Numbered from the stretch's first letter, positions 50,762 through 59,836 are shown. The stretch is DNA of 64,000 nt from JAKFDK01 sp036676195 (GCA_036676195.1 JAKFDK010000098.1:1-64000); one strand, 5' to 3'. The notes: generated from the sequence alone by a model not told the origin. Numbers and translations are program-made.

Positions 50762-50893
50762 GGCCCCGCCGCTGCCCGCGCCGGCCACGGCACATCCCGG
50801 CCGGCCGGAAAGACTGGCAGGAAGGGACCCGGTGGCGCCGAATCATGGCTATGGTGGCCGGGCCACGGTGAAGACACGCTGGAGGGATGCGGC

Positions 50894-51265
50894 ATGAAAG
50901 ACCAGTTGGCTCGCACCTGCCACGCCCATCTGGCCGGCATGGCCGGGGTGGCAGTGACCGACCGCCTGGTGGAACTGGGGTGGCTGCAGGCAGCAGGCAG
51001 CCTCTATGAATTGACCCCGCCCGGAGCGGAGGGCTTGCAGCGCCTTGGGGTACAGGTGCATCGGCCCCCGGGGTCGCGGCGTAAATATGCGTATCCTTGC
51101 CTGGATCGCACGGAACGGCGGCCTCACCTGGGCGGCTGGCTGGGTGAGCAACTGCTGGAGGCCTTGCTGAGGATGAACTGGTTCATCAAGCTGCCGGGCA
51201 ACCGGGCCCTCTTCCTGACCGAAACGGGCCGGGGCGGCCTGATGAGCCTTGGCGCACAACTGTAG
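50894..51265 (+). CDS. ArsR-type regulator C-terminal domain protein lacking the HTH
   Basis: A 123-residue protein with the second half of a well-known ArsR-family architecture: CHAHLAGMAGVAVTDRLVELG and LYELTPPGAEGLQRLG, then CLDRTERRPHLGGWLGEQLLE and FLTETGRGGLMSLG. In full-length relatives this follows an ArsR winged helix of about 100 residues, which is missing here. ATG 50894 has GGAGGGA upstream, so it appears intact as a short gene. It might act as a ligand-binding modulator or as a remnant. It precedes the ROK kinase by 20 bases. Confidence 0.7.
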   Translation: MKDQLARTCHAHLAGMAGVAVTDRLVELGWLQAAGSLYELTPPGAEGLQRLGVQVHRPPGSRRKYAYPCLDRTERRPHLGGWLGEQLLEALLRMNWFIKLPGNRALFLTETGRGGLMSLGAQL

Positions 51266-51285
51266 TCGAGGACGGAGGCGACCCT

Positions 51286-52263
51286 GTGGGAGTGGTGATC
51301 GGGATTGACGTCGGCGGCACCAAGGTCCAAGTGGGGGTGGCGGACGCCCACGGCCAGGTCCTGAGCCGCGAGCGGGTGGAGACCAGGGCCAGGGATGGGG
51401 CTGAGCAGGTCTTTGCCCAGGTGGTGCAGGCGGTCACCGCCGCCGCCGCCGGGGCGGGGGTGCAGCCGGAACAGGCCCTGGCCATCGGCATCGGCACACC
51501 GGGGCAACTGGATCTGGAGCAGGGGCTGGTGGTGGATTCCCCCAACCTGCCCTGGCGCCATTACCCCCTGCGGGAGCAATTGAGCCAGCGTTTCGGCGGC
51601 GTTCCCGTTGCGCTGGAAAACGACTGCAAGGCCGGCGGCCTGGGTGAATTCCGGTTCGGCGCCGGGCGTGGCTCCCGGCACATGGTCTACCTGGGGGTGG
51701 GTACCGGCATCGGCGGTGCCATCTTTGTGGACGGGCGCCTCCTTTATGGCGCCACCGGTAACGCCGCCGAGCTGGGGCATACCGTGGTCGACCTGGACGG
51801 TCCCCCTTGCGGCTGCGGTGGCCGTGGTTGTGTGGAGGCCCTGGCCAGTGGCAGCGGGCTGACCAACCTCGGCCGGGCCGCCGCAGCCGCCGGCCAGGCC
51901 CCGCTTTTGCTGGAACTGGCGGGCGGAGACCTGCAGCGCATCGACGGCGGCACGGTGGTGGCGGCGGCCCGCGCCGGCGACGCCGGGGCAGTTGCCATCC
52001 TGGACCGGGCGACCCGCGCCCTGGGCGCTGCCGTGGCCACCGTGGTCAACACCCTCAGCCCCGAAGTGGTGGTACTGGGCGGCGGGGTGGTGGAGCGAAA
52101 CGGGGCCGGTTACGTAACAGCGGTGACCGAGCAGGCACGGCGCCTGGCCCTGGCCGCCAACTGGCGGGCCGTGCAGGTGCGCCAGGCTGCCCTGGGCGCG
52201 GAGAGTGTCCTGGTCGGAGCCATCGCCCTCGCCCTGGAACAGGCAGCCCGCGCCGGGCAATAA
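51286..52263 (+). CDS. ROK-family sugar kinase (glucokinase-like)
   Basis: A 325-residue ROK protein. GIDVGGTKVQVGVAD binds phosphate. GIGTPGQLD and ENDCKAGGLGEFRFGAG carry the catalytic Asp in the END segment. The zinc motif is CGCGGRGCVEALASG, preceded by GNAAELGHTVVD. LGGGVV closes the core. There is no HTH, so it is a kinase rather than a repressor. The likely reaction is ATP-dependent glucose phosphorylation, though N-acetylmannosamine or other sugars are possible. GTG 51286 has ACGGAGG upstream. A bidirectional hairpin follows. Confidence 0.9.
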   Translation: MGVVIGIDVGGTKVQVGVADAHGQVLSRERVETRARDGAEQVFAQVVQAVTAAAAGAGVQPEQALAIGIGTPGQLDLEQGLVVDSPNLPWRHYPLREQLSQRFGGVPVALENDCKAGGLGEFRFGAGRGSRHMVYLGVGTGIGGAIFVDGRLLYGATGNAAELGHTVVDLDGPPCGCGGRGCVEALASGSGLTNLGRAAAAAGQAPLLLELAGGDLQRIDGGTVVAAARAGDAGAVAILDRATRALGAAVATVVNTLSPEVVVLGGGVVERNGAGYVTAVTEQARRLALAANWRAVQVRQAALGAESVLVGAIALALEQAARAGQ

Positions 52264-52283
52264 CACCGGCGAAACCAACAACA

Positions 52284-52323
52284 GCGGCCCCGTGCCGGCA
52301 GAAGTCTGCCGGTACAGGGCCGC
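52284..52323. terminator. Bidirectional terminator between ROK kinase and CoA ligase
   Basis: A long stem pairs 52284-52301 with 52306-52323, with one mismatch and a 4-base loop, between two convergent genes. Confidence 0.75.
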
Positions 52324-52361
52324 CTGATTTGTGTCCGATCCGGGCTCGGGCCACCCGGCAA

Positions 52362-53900
52362 TTAGCCCAGTTGCCGGAGCTTGAAGCGTTGGATCTTGCC
52401 CGTGGCCGTCTTGGGCAGTTCGGAAATGAACTCGATCCAGCGCGGATACTTGAACGGCGCAATGCGGGTCTTGACGAAGTTCTTCATGTCGTCCGCCAGC
52501 GCCTCGGAGGGGGTGTAGCCGGGCTTGAGGGCCACAAAGGCCTTCGGCTTCACCAGTTCGTCCTTATCCATCTGGCCGACCACGCCACACTCCAGCACGG
52601 CCGGGTGGCCGAGCAGGGCGCCTTCCACCTCAACCGGGCTCACCCACTGGCCGCCTGCCTTGATCATGTCGTCGCTGCGGCCGTCGTACCAGTAGAAGCC
52701 GTTCTCATCCTGGTGGTACTTGTCGCCAGTCCGGATCCAGTCGCCAGACAGGGTCTCCTTGGTCTTTTCATGCTTGTTCCAGTAGTAGGCCATGGTGCTG
52801 TCACCCTTGACCCACAGGTTGCCCACCTCGCCCTGGGGCACCGGCAGGCCGTCGTCGTCCAGCAGGCGCATTTCGTAGCCGGGGACCGGCTTGCCGCTGG
52901 AACCGGGCAGACACTGGCCGGGCAGGTTGGTCAGGAAGATATGCAGGATTTCGGTGGACCCGATCCCGTCCAGGATTTCCAGGCCGAAGGCGGCGTGCCA
53001 GCGGTTCCAGATTTCGGCCGGCAGGGCCTCGCCGGCGGAAACACAGAAGCGGATGGAGGAAAGGTCGTACTTTTCCTTGTCCGGAATCTGCAGCAGGGCG
53101 TTATAGTTGGTCGGCACCGAGAAGAAAAGGGAGGGCTTGTAGCGCTGGATCAGCTCCAGAATCCGCTTCGGATCAGGCCGCTGCGGGTCAAGGATGACGG
53201 AGCCGCCCACCCGGAAGGGGAAGAACAGGCCATTGCCGATGCCGTAGGCAAAGAACAGCTTGGCCACCGAGAAATGACGGTCGTCCGCCGTGTTCTTCAG
53301 CACTTCCTTGCCGTAATGATCAGCCACATAGACCGGGTCGTGGTGCAGGTGCACAGCGCCCTTGGGGAAACCCGTTGTGCCGGAGCTGTACAGCCAGAAG
53401 GCCGGCTCGTCCTTATGGGTCGGCGCAGCCTCTAGTTCGTCGGCAGCCGCGTTAAACAGATCGCTGAAGGAAAGCTGCCCCGCCTCGGTGGCACCCACCA
53501 CGACGATGTGGCGCAGATGGGTCAACTGGGAGTGCACCGCCTCCACGTTGGCCACCAGGGACTCATGGGTCACCAGCACCCGGGCGCGGCTGTCCTGGAG
53601 AATATACTGATAGTCGGCAGATTTGAGGTTGGTATTGACAGGGATGGGGACAGCCCCGATCTTCATTGCCCCCCAGAAGGCGTAGATCCATTCCGGACTA
53701 TCAGGCATCAGAATCAATACCCGCTGCTCGCGCTCGACTCCCAGCTTGAGCAGAAGGTTGCCAGCCCGGTTCACCCCGTGATACACATCGGCGTAAGTAA
53801 GAACCTGACCTTCATAATAAATGGCCGGGCGCTCTGCACGCCCCTGGGTAATGTGGGCATCTACGAACAATGAGACTGCATTAAACGTTTCCGGCAGATC
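52362..53900 (-). CDS. Benzoate-CoA ligase family acyl-CoA synthetase
   Basis: A 512-residue adenylate-forming enzyme. The P-loop is YSSGTTGFPKGAVHLHHD. A3-A10 motifs include SAGEALPAEIWNRW, DGIGSTEILHIFLTN, GEVGNLWVKGDS, DWIRTGDKYHQDENG, and the catalytic lysine in PKTATGKIQRF. The IGSTEILHIFLTN segment and HHDPVYVADHYG match the benzoate/aryl-CoA ligase group. Start GTG 53900 has AAGGGGG upstream. It stands alone, so the substrate (benzoate or other aromatic acid) is unproven. On the minus strand a TATAAT (53973-53978) lies about 70 bases upstream. Confidence 0.88.
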   Translation of the reverse strand, partial: DLPETFNAVSLFVDAHITQGRAERPAIYYEGQVLTYADVYHGVNRAGNLLLKLGVEREQRVLILMPDSPEWIYAFWGAMKIGAVPIPVNTNLKSADYQYILQDSRARVLVTHESLVANVEAVHSQLTHLRHIVVVGATEAGQLSFSDLFNAAADELEAAPTHKDEPAFWLYSSGTTGFPKGAVHLHHDPVYVADHYGKEVLKNTADDRHFSVAKLFFAYGIGNGLFFPFRVGGSVILDPQRPDPKRILELIQRYKPSLFFSVPTNYNALLQIPDKEKYDLSSIRFCVSAGEALPAEIWNRWHAAFGLEILDGIGSTEILHIFLTNLPGQCLPGSSGKPVPGYEMRLLDDDGLPVPQGEVGNLWVKGDSTMAYYWNKHEKTKETLSGDWIRTGDKYHQDENGFYWYDGRSDDMIKAGGQWVSPVEVEGALLGHPAVLECGVVGQMDKDELVKPKAFVALKPGYTPSEALADDMKNFVKTRIAPFKYPRWIEFISELPKTATGKIQRFKLRQLG

Positions 53901-54023
53901 CACCAAGTCCGCCCCCTTTGACAAGCATCGCTTCCCACAAATTCTATGGAGCGCTCGGTATTCCTTCTGTGTATTATATCACATTAAACCAACTGCGGAG
54001 AAAAAGTGTTATATAGCTAACGG

Positions 54024-54057
54024 CGGACCCGGCTACCGCCAAGGGTAGCCGGGTCCG
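54024..54057. terminator. Hairpin downstream of the FtsH-like gene
   Basis: CGGACCCGGCTAC (54024-54036) pairs perfectly with GTAGCCGGGTCCG (54045-54057) around an 8-base loop. It lies just after the stop of the minus-strand protease gene and may end its transcript. Confidence 0.7.
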
Positions 54058-54084
54058 TGATGTAGCCCATGTTTCTGACACCGG

Positions 54085-55659
54085 TCAGGCCGCCGGATTC
54101 ACATCAGCCAGCAGGGCTTCCACGTCCGACCGGTGCAGGGTTTCCCTCTCCATCAGGGTGGTGGCCAGCCGCTCCAGGGCGGCCTGGTGGCGCCGAACCA
54201 GGGTCTGTGCCCGCTCCCAGGCGTCACCGATGATATGGTTGACCTCGGCGGCCACGCCCCGTGAGAAGACCAGGGACTGCTCCCGGATCACCTGGTGAGG
54301 ACGGCGCTCGCCCATTCCGAACTCGGTGACCATCTTTTCCGCAATGCTGGTGGCCTTGCGCAGGTCGTCGGCCGCGCCGGTGGTAAAGTCACCGGTGATC
54401 AGCTCTTCCGCCGCCCGGCCGCTGAGCAGTACGGCGATACGGGCATGCAGGTGCGCCCTGGTATGCAAAGCCCGTTCTTCCGGCACCTGCAGGACATAAC
54501 CCAGAGCCTGTGACCGGGACAGCAGTGTGATCTTTTCAATGGCCCCCTGGCCCAGGACCCAGCCCACCAGGGCGTGTCCGGCTTCATGGAAGGCAACCAG
54601 CCGCCGCTCCGTGTCGGTCAGGAGATTCGGGCGGCCGGTCTGGCCGGCCATGACCCGGTCCAGGGCGGCATCAAAGTCGGCCATCCGCAGGTGGCTGCTG
54701 CCGCACCGGGCAGCGGCCAGGGCCGCTTCGTTGGCAACGGCAGCGAGGTGGGCACCGGACAGGCCGGGGGTACGCCGGGCCAGGGTCCGCAGGTCTACAT
54801 CGGAATTCAGCGGCTTCTTGCGGGTATGCACGTCCAGGATGGCGGCGCGGGCCTGCAAATCCGGCAGTCCGATGTAAATCTGCCGGTCCAGCCGCCCGGG
54901 GCGGAGCAGGGCCTCATCGAGCGTCTCCTTGCGGTTGGTGGCACAAATCAGGAGCACGTTCTCGGACGATTCGAACCCATCCAGTTCCGTCAGCAACTGG
55001 TTGAGCGAGGTATCCCACTCGGTGGATTCACTGTGCCCGCGGGCCCGGCCGATGGAGTCAATCTCATCAATAAAAATCACCGCCGGGGACTGCTTGCGCG
55101 CCTTGGCGAACAGTTCTCGGATCCGCTGGGCACCCACACCGACGTATTTTTCCACAAAACTGGCACCACTGGCGTAAAGAAAGGTGGCGCCAGCCTCAGC
55201 AGCCAGGGCCTTGGCCAGCAGGGTTTTGCCCGTACCCGGAGGGCCGTACAACAACACGCCCCGCGGCAGTTTGGCGTCCAGGGCCAGGTATTTGTCGCGT
55301 TCATTGATGTAGCCGACCAGTTCCTTCAAGTCGTCCAGTACATCGTCGAGGCCGGCCACATCGGCAAAGGTGAGCCGGGGGCGGGCTACGGCACCCTCTC
55401 CGGTGGTGGCAGAGGTATTGCCGGTGGTACCGCCCTGGGCCAGGGCGCCGGACTCATCGACCCGGGACGCCTGTACCCGGGCCAGGGCAATCGCAGACAT
55501 GGCGCCGGCGAAACTCAGGACTACCAGCAGCATTCCCGTGAAACGTACCAGGGGCAGCGGATCGTTGCCGGCGGCGGCAATAAACAGGAATACGGCACCG
55601 ACCGCGCTCCCCCCGGCCAGGATCTTGAGCCAGATCTCTGCGCCATGTAAAGACCGCAT
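54085..55659 (-). CDS. FtsH-like AAA metalloprotease without extracytoplasmic domain
   Basis: A 524-residue protein. Two hydrophobic segments, about 9-29 and 36-59, are joined by only about 6-8 residues. In ordinary FtsH about 75 residues lie between them. The AAA domain has GPPGTGKT, IFIDEID and the second-region-of-homology arginines (LLRPGRLDRQI). The M41 protease has HEAGH and a third ligand in TGDFTTGAADDLRKAT, so it looks active. Start ATG 55659 has AAGGTGG upstream. It is divergent from the transglycosylase gene, near a second, normal ftsH. It may be a specialised membrane protease, perhaps sporulation- or stress-related (inference). Confidence 0.87.
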   Translation of the reverse strand: MRSLHGAEIWLKILAGGSAVGAVFLFIAAAGNDPLPLVRFTGMLLVVLSFAGAMSAIALARVQASRVDESGALAQGGTTGNTSATTGEGAVARPRLTFADVAGLDDVLDDLKELVGYINERDKYLALDAKLPRGVLLYGPPGTGKTLLAKALAAEAGATFLYASGASFVEKYVGVGAQRIRELFAKARKQSPAVIFIDEIDSIGRARGHSESTEWDTSLNQLLTELDGFESSENVLLICATNRKETLDEALLRPGRLDRQIYIGLPDLQARAAILDVHTRKKPLNSDVDLRTLARRTPGLSGAHLAAVANEAALAAARCGSSHLRMADFDAALDRVMAGQTGRPNLLTDTERRLVAFHEAGHALVGWVLGQGAIEKITLLSRSQALGYVLQVPEERALHTRAHLHARIAVLLSGRAAEELITGDFTTGAADDLRKATSIAEKMVTEFGMGERRPHQVIREQSLVFSRGVAAEVNHIIGDAWERAQTLVRRHQAALERLATTLMERETLHRSDVEALLADVNPAA

Positions 55660-55988
55660 GGGAAGCACCACCTTACTTTATATAAAGTCCACAGCATCCA
55701 TTAATACCCACATTATAGTATAGGTTTCATATACAATGACGTAGCCGTGCAGCCAATGTTGCATGTTAAATGTGCATTTCACCTATAACAATCTTGAAAA
55801 ACCCTGTGACCCGCATCCAGAGTCATGTTCGACCTCTTGATGTCGGAAAACGAGGCCAGACAACAACCGATGAGCGGCAGATTCCTCACTGGCGTTTCCG
55901 AAATGGAATACATAGTGCGTCGAGACGTTTGTTCCGTTATTCTGAGGAGCGGATGTCTGGCTGAGTTGGATGAGGGGAGGGAATTCGA
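55660..55988. other. Divergent intergenic region, no RNA recognised
   Basis: About 330 bases separate the FtsH-like gene from the transglycosylase gene. AT-rich stretches near 55710-55735 hold a TATAAT-like box on the minus strand, and TTGCAT (55759) with CTATAA (55783) on the plus strand is a weak promoter match. The segment from about 55800 to 55970 is not obviously coding and matches no riboswitch class that I recognise. Confidence 0.3.
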
Positions 55989-56630
55989 TTGATAAATATT
56001 AGTATTCACAGCCGGTGGCTCCATGTGCTGGCGGCCCTGGTGCTGGTGGCTGTTGTGCTGATGTCAGGTCGCTGGCGGGTGCCGTCAGACCTGCCCCTGG
56101 ATACGGCGGTGGCGGCGCCCGGACCTTTCTATGGTCCGGACCCGGCAGTGGTGGCCCAGGTGCAGCAGATCACCCGGCTGCAGCGGCAGCAGGTGGCAAC
56201 GGCTGTCGGGGCGGCGGACCTGGGGATGGAGGTGGCGGATGCCATCTGGCATGCGAGCGCGGAATACCAGATTCCACTGGAAATCATCCTGGAAGTCATC
56301 CGGGTGGAGTCTGACTGGAACCCGAATCTGGTCCACCGTAATTCAGATCATTCCTACGACTGGGGCCTGATGCAACTGAACGATGCCACCTGGCCATGGC
56401 TGGCCCGGCGCACCAACCTGGCCGAAGCGGACCCCATGAATCCCATTCATAATGTGCAGATGGGGACGTGGTTGTTGGGGTATCTGCACCGCAAGTATGG
56501 CGACTGGCACCATGTGCTCACTGCCTACAATCGGGGCGAGGGCGGCCTGCAAAGGCATGTCCTGGCGAATCGGTCCGGTGAAACGGCCTACAGCCGTATG
56601 GTCCTGCAGGATCTGCAGGCCATACAGTAA
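55989..56630 (+). CDS. Lytic transglycosylase (SLT domain) with N-terminal signal anchor
   Basis: A 213-residue exported muramidase-type enzyme. The signal/anchor is at about 9-27 (WLHVLAALVLVAVVLMSG). The SLT domain has EVIRVESDWNP with the catalytic glutamate, DWGLMQLNDATWPWL, and LTAYNRGEGGLQ. TTG 55989 has GAGGGGAGGG 7 bases upstream. It cleaves peptidoglycan between MurNAc and GlcNAc. It lies between two FtsH-type protease genes but on its own, without overlap. Confidence 0.9.
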   Translation: MINISIHSRWLHVLAALVLVAVVLMSGRWRVPSDLPLDTAVAAPGPFYGPDPAVVAQVQQITRLQRQQVATAVGAADLGMEVADAIWHASAEYQIPLEIILEVIRVESDWNPNLVHRNSDHSYDWGLMQLNDATWPWLARRTNLAEADPMNPIHNVQMGTWLLGYLHRKYGDWHHVLTAYNRGEGGLQRHVLANRSGETAYSRMVLQDLQAIQ

Positions 56631-56782
56631 GTCGCACACAGGAGGGGCCTGGCCCGCGGTGGGCGGACAGGCCCTTGCTTATTCGCTCTGGCTGGGGATC
56701 CGGTACATTACTAAATCGAATGGCCGCTTTCAGCGACCATTAATTAATTTCCTGGGTGAAGTGCAAACCTAATGGGCGTCTG

Positions 56783-56811
56783 TTACGATCTTATAGGTGT
56801 AGACTTATAAT
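56783..56811 (+). promoter_or_regulatory. Sigma-A promoter of ftsH
   Basis: TTACGA (56783-56788), a 17-base spacer and a perfect TATAAT (56806-56811), 32 bases before the ATG at 56844. Confidence 0.65.
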
Positions 56812-56843
56812 ACCCGTACTTTAAAACAGAGGAGGGGCTGCCC

Positions 56844-58661
56844 ATGCCATCCACATCGAACAAGTGGCAGCGGGCCCTGCTTGTACTTATACCGGCGATC
56901 CTGCTCGGCTCCTTATTACTCTGGCCGACCCGCCCGCCCGCGCCTGTGCAAACCCTTTCCTATAGCCAGTTTCTCAGTGCGGTTGAAGCAGGTCAGGTCA
57001 GCAAAGTCGCGATTTCGGAGCGTCAGGCTGACGGCGTGTACAAGAGCGGCGAAGAGTTTACGGTCAATCTGCCGCCGCAGTTTACTGAAGTAACGGAAAC
57101 CCTGACCAGGACCGGGGTCGAGCAGACCTATCAGCCGCCCCAGACGGCTTCGCCCTGGCTGAGCCTGGCGCCGCTTGTCTTCTGGGTGCTGGTGATTGGT
57201 GGCATGTTCTGGCTGCAGACCCGGCGGGCTGGCCCCGGCGGAGCGTCCGGGCCGCTGCCTATCGGCCCCAAGGCCAACCGCTGGCTCAAGCCCGGCGAAA
57301 TGGCTGTGAACTTCCAGGATGTCGCCGGCATCGACGAGGTCAAGGAAGACCTCCTGGAACTGGTGGACTACCTGAAGAACCCGGTCAAGTACCGGGAAAT
57401 GGGCGCCCGCATTCCCACCGGCGTGCTGCTCTACGGCCCGCCTGGTTCAGGCAAGACCCTGGTGGCCCGGGCCGTGGCCGGGGAGGCCGGTGTTCCATTC
57501 ATGAGCTTCAGCGCTTCGGAGTTTGTGGAACTGTTTGTCGGCATGGGCGCTGCCCGGGTGCGGGAACTGTTCGCCCAGGCCCGTAAGCATGCCCCCTGCA
57601 TCATTTTCATCGACGAGATCGATGCCGTGGGTCGCCACCGGGGCCCGGGGCTGGGCGGTGGCCATGACGAGCGGGAGCAGACCCTGAATCAGCTTTTGGT
57701 TGAAATGGACGGTTTCGACGGCTATAGTGGCGTGATCGTTATGGCTGCCACCAACCGGCCCGATGTCCTGGACCAGGCCCTGCTGCGCCCCGGGCGCTTT
57801 GACCGGCGGCTGCCGGTGGACCGGCCGGATGTCAAGGGGCGGCTGGCGATTCTGCAGGTCCATGCCCGCAGCAAACATGTGGACCCGGCGCTGGATTTGG
57901 AAGTGATTGCGCGCCGGACCTCCGGATTCACGGGTGCGGATTTGGCCAACCTGTTGAATGAGGCGGCTCTGCTGGCGGTACGCCGTGGCCGCAAGGAGAT
58001 CACGATGGCCGAGGCCGAGGACGCTATTGAGCGGGCTGTGGCTGGTGGGCCGGAGAAAAAGAACCGCGCGATCACACCGGAAGAGAAGCGGCGCGTGGCG
58101 GTGCATGAGGCCGGCCACGCCGTGGTCGGGGCTGAACTGGCACCGCCGGTGGACAAGGTCACGATTGTTGGCCGTGGCATGGCGGGCGGTTATACCCTTT
58201 TCCATAGTGAGGAGGACAAGCGGCTGTTCACTCGCTCTGACCTGCTCAAGCGACTGGCCATGCTGCTGGCCGGACGGTCGGCGGAAGAACTGCTTCTGGG
58301 CGAGGCCAGCACCGGGGCCAGCAACGACCTGGAGCGGGCAGTCGGCATGGCCCGGGAGATGGTCAGCCGTTACGGGATGGGCGCCAGCCTGGGTGCCGCT
58401 GGTGCCGCCGGGGCGGAAGGGTATGGTCCCGACGGGCTGAAGGACCGGGCGTCGGAGGCGCTGGCCGCCGAGGTGGACCGGGAGGTGCGGGCGATCCTGG
58501 CCGATGCCGACAAGTTGGCCCGGGAGGTGCTGGTGCGCCGGCGGTCTGGTCTGGAGCGCATGAGCGAAGCCCTGATTGAGAAAGAGACCCTGGACGGTGC
58601 CCAGGTAATGGAAGTGTTGCGCGAACCGGTGGCCGAGGAGGTTCCCCAGCTTGCGCACTGA
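56844..58661 (+). CDS. ftsH: ATP-dependent zinc metalloprotease FtsH
   Basis: A 605-residue canonical FtsH. TM1 is at about 11-28, the extracytoplasmic domain at about 30-103 (YSQFLSAVEAGQVSKVAISE), and TM2 at about 104-124. The AAA module has GPPGSGKT (about 198-205), IFIDEIDAVGR and LLRPGRFDRRL. The protease has H421-EAGH, and the third ligand lies in LLLGEASTGASNDLERA. ATG 56844 has GAGGAGGGG upstream. Length is normal for Firmicutes. Its end overlaps the amidohydrolase start by 11 bases. Confidence 0.95.
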   Translation: MPSTSNKWQRALLVLIPAILLGSLLLWPTRPPAPVQTLSYSQFLSAVEAGQVSKVAISERQADGVYKSGEEFTVNLPPQFTEVTETLTRTGVEQTYQPPQTASPWLSLAPLVFWVLVIGGMFWLQTRRAGPGGASGPLPIGPKANRWLKPGEMAVNFQDVAGIDEVKEDLLELVDYLKNPVKYREMGARIPTGVLLYGPPGSGKTLVARAVAGEAGVPFMSFSASEFVELFVGMGAARVRELFAQARKHAPCIIFIDEIDAVGRHRGPGLGGGHDEREQTLNQLLVEMDGFDGYSGVIVMAATNRPDVLDQALLRPGRFDRRLPVDRPDVKGRLAILQVHARSKHVDPALDLEVIARRTSGFTGADLANLLNEAALLAVRRGRKEITMAEAEDAIERAVAGGPEKKNRAITPEEKRRVAVHEAGHAVVGAELAPPVDKVTIVGRGMAGGYTLFHSEEDKRLFTRSDLLKRLAMLLAGRSAEELLLGEASTGASNDLERAVGMAREMVSRYGMGASLGAAGAAGAEGYGPDGLKDRASEALAAEVDREVRAILADADKLAREVLVRRRSGLERMSEALIEKETLDGAQVMEVLREPVAEEVPQLAH

Positions 58662-59616
58662 TGTGCACGCTCATTACGTTCCGCCGGCCGCCCTGACGGC
58701 GGCCGAACTGGAACGTGACCGCTATGGCGTGGCGGTGCTGCGGGTCGCCGAGGGGCCGCGGGTGAGCTTTGCCGGCGGGCCGCTGTTGCGGCCCGCTGTT
58801 GCTTCGCTGCTTCGGCTGGCGGACAGGCCGGCCTGGGACCACTGCCTGGTGTCGGTGTGGCCGGAGCTATGGGGCCACCGGTTACTGCCGGCCCAGGGGG
58901 AGGCCTGGGCGCGGCTTTGCAACGATGCCCTCGCGGCAGACCTGCGCGGGCGACCGGGGTGGCTGGGCTGTGCCCAGGTCCCGCTTCAGGCACCCGCGGC
59001 GGCGGCGGCGGAAGTGCGGCGTGCCGTCTCGGAACTAAACTTCCGGGCTGTGATGGTGCCCGGCGCAATCTGCGGTCAGCCCCTGGATGCCATGGAGTTG
59101 GCCCCGTTCTGGGCCGCGGTCGCCGAACTGGAGATTCCGGTGTATATCCACCCGGCCGACCCGCCCGGGGCGGAGCGACTGGACCGGCACGGTCTGCGGC
59201 TGCTGGCCGGTGAGCCGTATGAGGTCACTCTGGCCGCCCTTGACCTGATTCTGGGGGGTGTATGCGCCCGTTACCCCAGCCTGCGGCTGATTCTGGCCCA
59301 CGGCGGTGGTTACCTGCCCTGGGCCTGGGGGCGGGTTGTGCGTGGCTACCAGGTGTCGTCTTCTGCCCGCGACGGCCTGATTCAGGAGCCGGCAGAGCAT
59401 CTCGGCCAGTTCTGGTACGATTCGCTGGTGCATGATCCGGCCGCCCTGTCCTACCTGGTGCGCTGGGCGGGTGCCGACCGGGTGTTGCTGGGCACCGACG
59501 CGCCCATGGCCCTGACGGAGCCGGCCCCGGAACAGATGTTAGCGGCGGCTGATCTGGCTCCGGAAGCGGCGGCCGCCATCTTGGGCGGGAATGCCGCCCG
59601 CTTGTTTCGGATTTAG
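58651..59616 (+). CDS. Amidohydrolase 2 family protein (ACMSD-like)
   Basis: A 321-residue TIM-barrel metal enzyme. The metal motif DVHAHYVPP is at the start. Later it has IPVYIHPADP, LAHGGGYLPWAWGR and VLLGTDAPM, the ligand set of the aminocarboxymuconate-semialdehyde decarboxylase / amidohydrolase 2 family. Members decarboxylate or hydrate aromatic or dicarboxylic acids. The substrate here is unknown. TTG 58651 lies within the end of ftsH, so it is translated by coupling. ftsH and this gene share no evident function. Confidence 0.85.
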   Translation: MRTDVHAHYVPPAALTAAELERDRYGVAVLRVAEGPRVSFAGGPLLRPAVASLLRLADRPAWDHCLVSVWPELWGHRLLPAQGEAWARLCNDALAADLRGRPGWLGCAQVPLQAPAAAAAEVRRAVSELNFRAVMVPGAICGQPLDAMELAPFWAAVAELEIPVYIHPADPPGAERLDRHGLRLLAGEPYEVTLAALDLILGGVCARYPSLRLILAHGGGYLPWAWGRVVRGYQVSSSARDGLIQEPAEHLGQFWYDSLVHDPAALSYLVRWAGADRVLLGTDAPMALTEPAPEQMLAAADLAPEAAAAILGGNAARLFRI

Positions 59617-59637
59617 CTGGATGTTGGTGGTTGCCCC

Positions 59638-59665
59638 TTGACGGTCCCCGGCAGCTTTTGATAAA
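59638..59665 (+). promoter_or_regulatory. Upstream tRNA-cluster promoter (P1)
   Basis: TTGACG (59638-59643), a 16-base spacer and GATAAA (59660-59665), continuing GT. The same boxes with the same spacer occur 120 bases downstream. Confidence 0.5.
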
Positions 59666-59757
59666 GTAGCAGAGCACCGGTTGCGGCCCGCTGCCACTCA
59701 GCCGCCAACCCGCTGCCGGGGCCGAGTCCGAACCATGAAATTGGTAGCGATAACCCG

Positions 59758-59785
59758 TTGACGAGTGATTGTGGGCTGTGATAAA
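59758..59785 (+). promoter_or_regulatory. Downstream tRNA-cluster promoter (P2)
   Basis: TTGACG (59758-59763), a 16-base spacer and GATAAA (59780-59785), continuing GT. It is 51 bases before the first tRNA and has the same core boxes as P1. Confidence 0.55.
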
Positions 59786-59836
59786 GTCTAATCCTGCACA
59801 CGGGTTTTACGAGAACCGCACAACTGCATAGCTTGT

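Noticed and set aside
51807..53435. Plus-strand frame of 542 residues
   Set aside because: Its first part overlaps the ROK kinase in another frame and the rest is antisense to the CoA ligase. Neither part resembles protein.
55750..55970. A c-di-AMP or c-di-GMP riboswitch upstream of the transglycosylase gene
   Set aside because: The conserved core sequences of these classes are not present.
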